From Pholis gunnellus (Eukaryota > Chordata > Actinopteri > Perciformes > Pholidae): a stretch of 64,000 bases of DNA. The position numbers and the translations under genes were made by a program. A model generated the notes under the pieces. The model was not told the DNA's origin and did not search any database. It was given only the letters and a program-made list of their open reading frames with translations. This document shows, one piece after another, positions 63,769-64,000 of the stretch (positions are counted from its first letter, which is position 1; every line of letters starts with the position of its first letter). The stretch lies in the NCBI GenBank assembly GCA_910591455.2, contig OU342818.1, positions 19,183,321 to 19,247,320 on the forward strand, written 5' to 3'.

Positions 63769-64000
63769 CTATTAGGGAAAAACAAAACAATATGAAGCAC
63801 TAGCAGAAGTAGTTACTGTTATACATTGAAGTAGGATATGAAACCCTTGCAGTTTTAAGTAAAGGTACATGATAACAACACAGCGGTGAATGTATGGTTG
63901 GGACCATGTTTGCCATTTTTTCCAATGTGATGAAAATATGACACCCTAACTCATTCTGATACAAACTATACATTATGAAAAAGTGAATGGGCTGCAAATA
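63769..64000. other. Intron or upstream region of the recombinase-like gene
   Basis: AT-rich; no further exon could be supported. Confidence 0.4.

Overview
The window looks like teleost fish (ray-finned vertebrate) nuclear DNA. It is AT-rich, has long intergenic stretches, carries genes with GT/AG introns, and is full of fish-type repeats: L2-like and L1-like LINE relics, gypsy-type LTR elements, hAT, piggyBac and Tc1-like remains, (CA)n, (TA)n and minisatellites. No bacterial-style operon, rRNA gene or CRISPR array is present. Species cannot be named from sequence alone.

Layout. 1-26 kb is a gene-poor, repeat-rich flank with a 16-bp minisatellite at 6.05-6.80 kb, a 30-bp minisatellite at 9.27-9.52 kb, a foldback element at 10.5 kb, and LINE relics at 0.8, 2.0, 15.5 and 22.3 kb. 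26.1-35.5 kb holds the clearest gene, osr1 (odd-skipped related transcription factor 1), on the minus strand. Its CpG-rich promoter and non-coding exon 1 lie near 35.1-35.4 kb, the main coding exon at 28.9-29.6 kb and the last exon at 26.7-26.8 kb, giving a 270-residue protein with three C2H2 zinc fingers. 35.5-55.5 kb is a gene desert with a solo LTR (41.3 kb), a three-exon gene relic (43 kb), an intact-ended hAT element (47.2 kb), a rearranged gypsy copy (52.2-53.4 kb) and several stretches that look like conserved regulatory DNA. These are plausible osr1 enhancers, but this is inference.

55.6-63.8 kb carries two transposase-derived loci on the minus strand: a broken piggyBac-type fragment, then a long multi-exon gene whose 5' end lies beyond the window. 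The second gene encodes an acidic N-terminus, two zinc-finger-like motifs, a tyrosine-recombinase-like core (Crypton-type) with the R-K-R-H-Y residues apparently kept, a string of six short phase-1 exons, five of which share one repeated theme, and a C-terminal SANT/Myb-like domain. It is the most unusual item here. Its open frames and consistent splice phases argue for a functional or recently functional host gene or element, and the mini-exon array seems to have grown by local duplication of exon plus flanking intron.

osr1 and the recombinase-like gene show no obvious functional link; they are neighbours on the same strand about 18 kb apart. All family names come from recognising motifs by eye; no database search was run.
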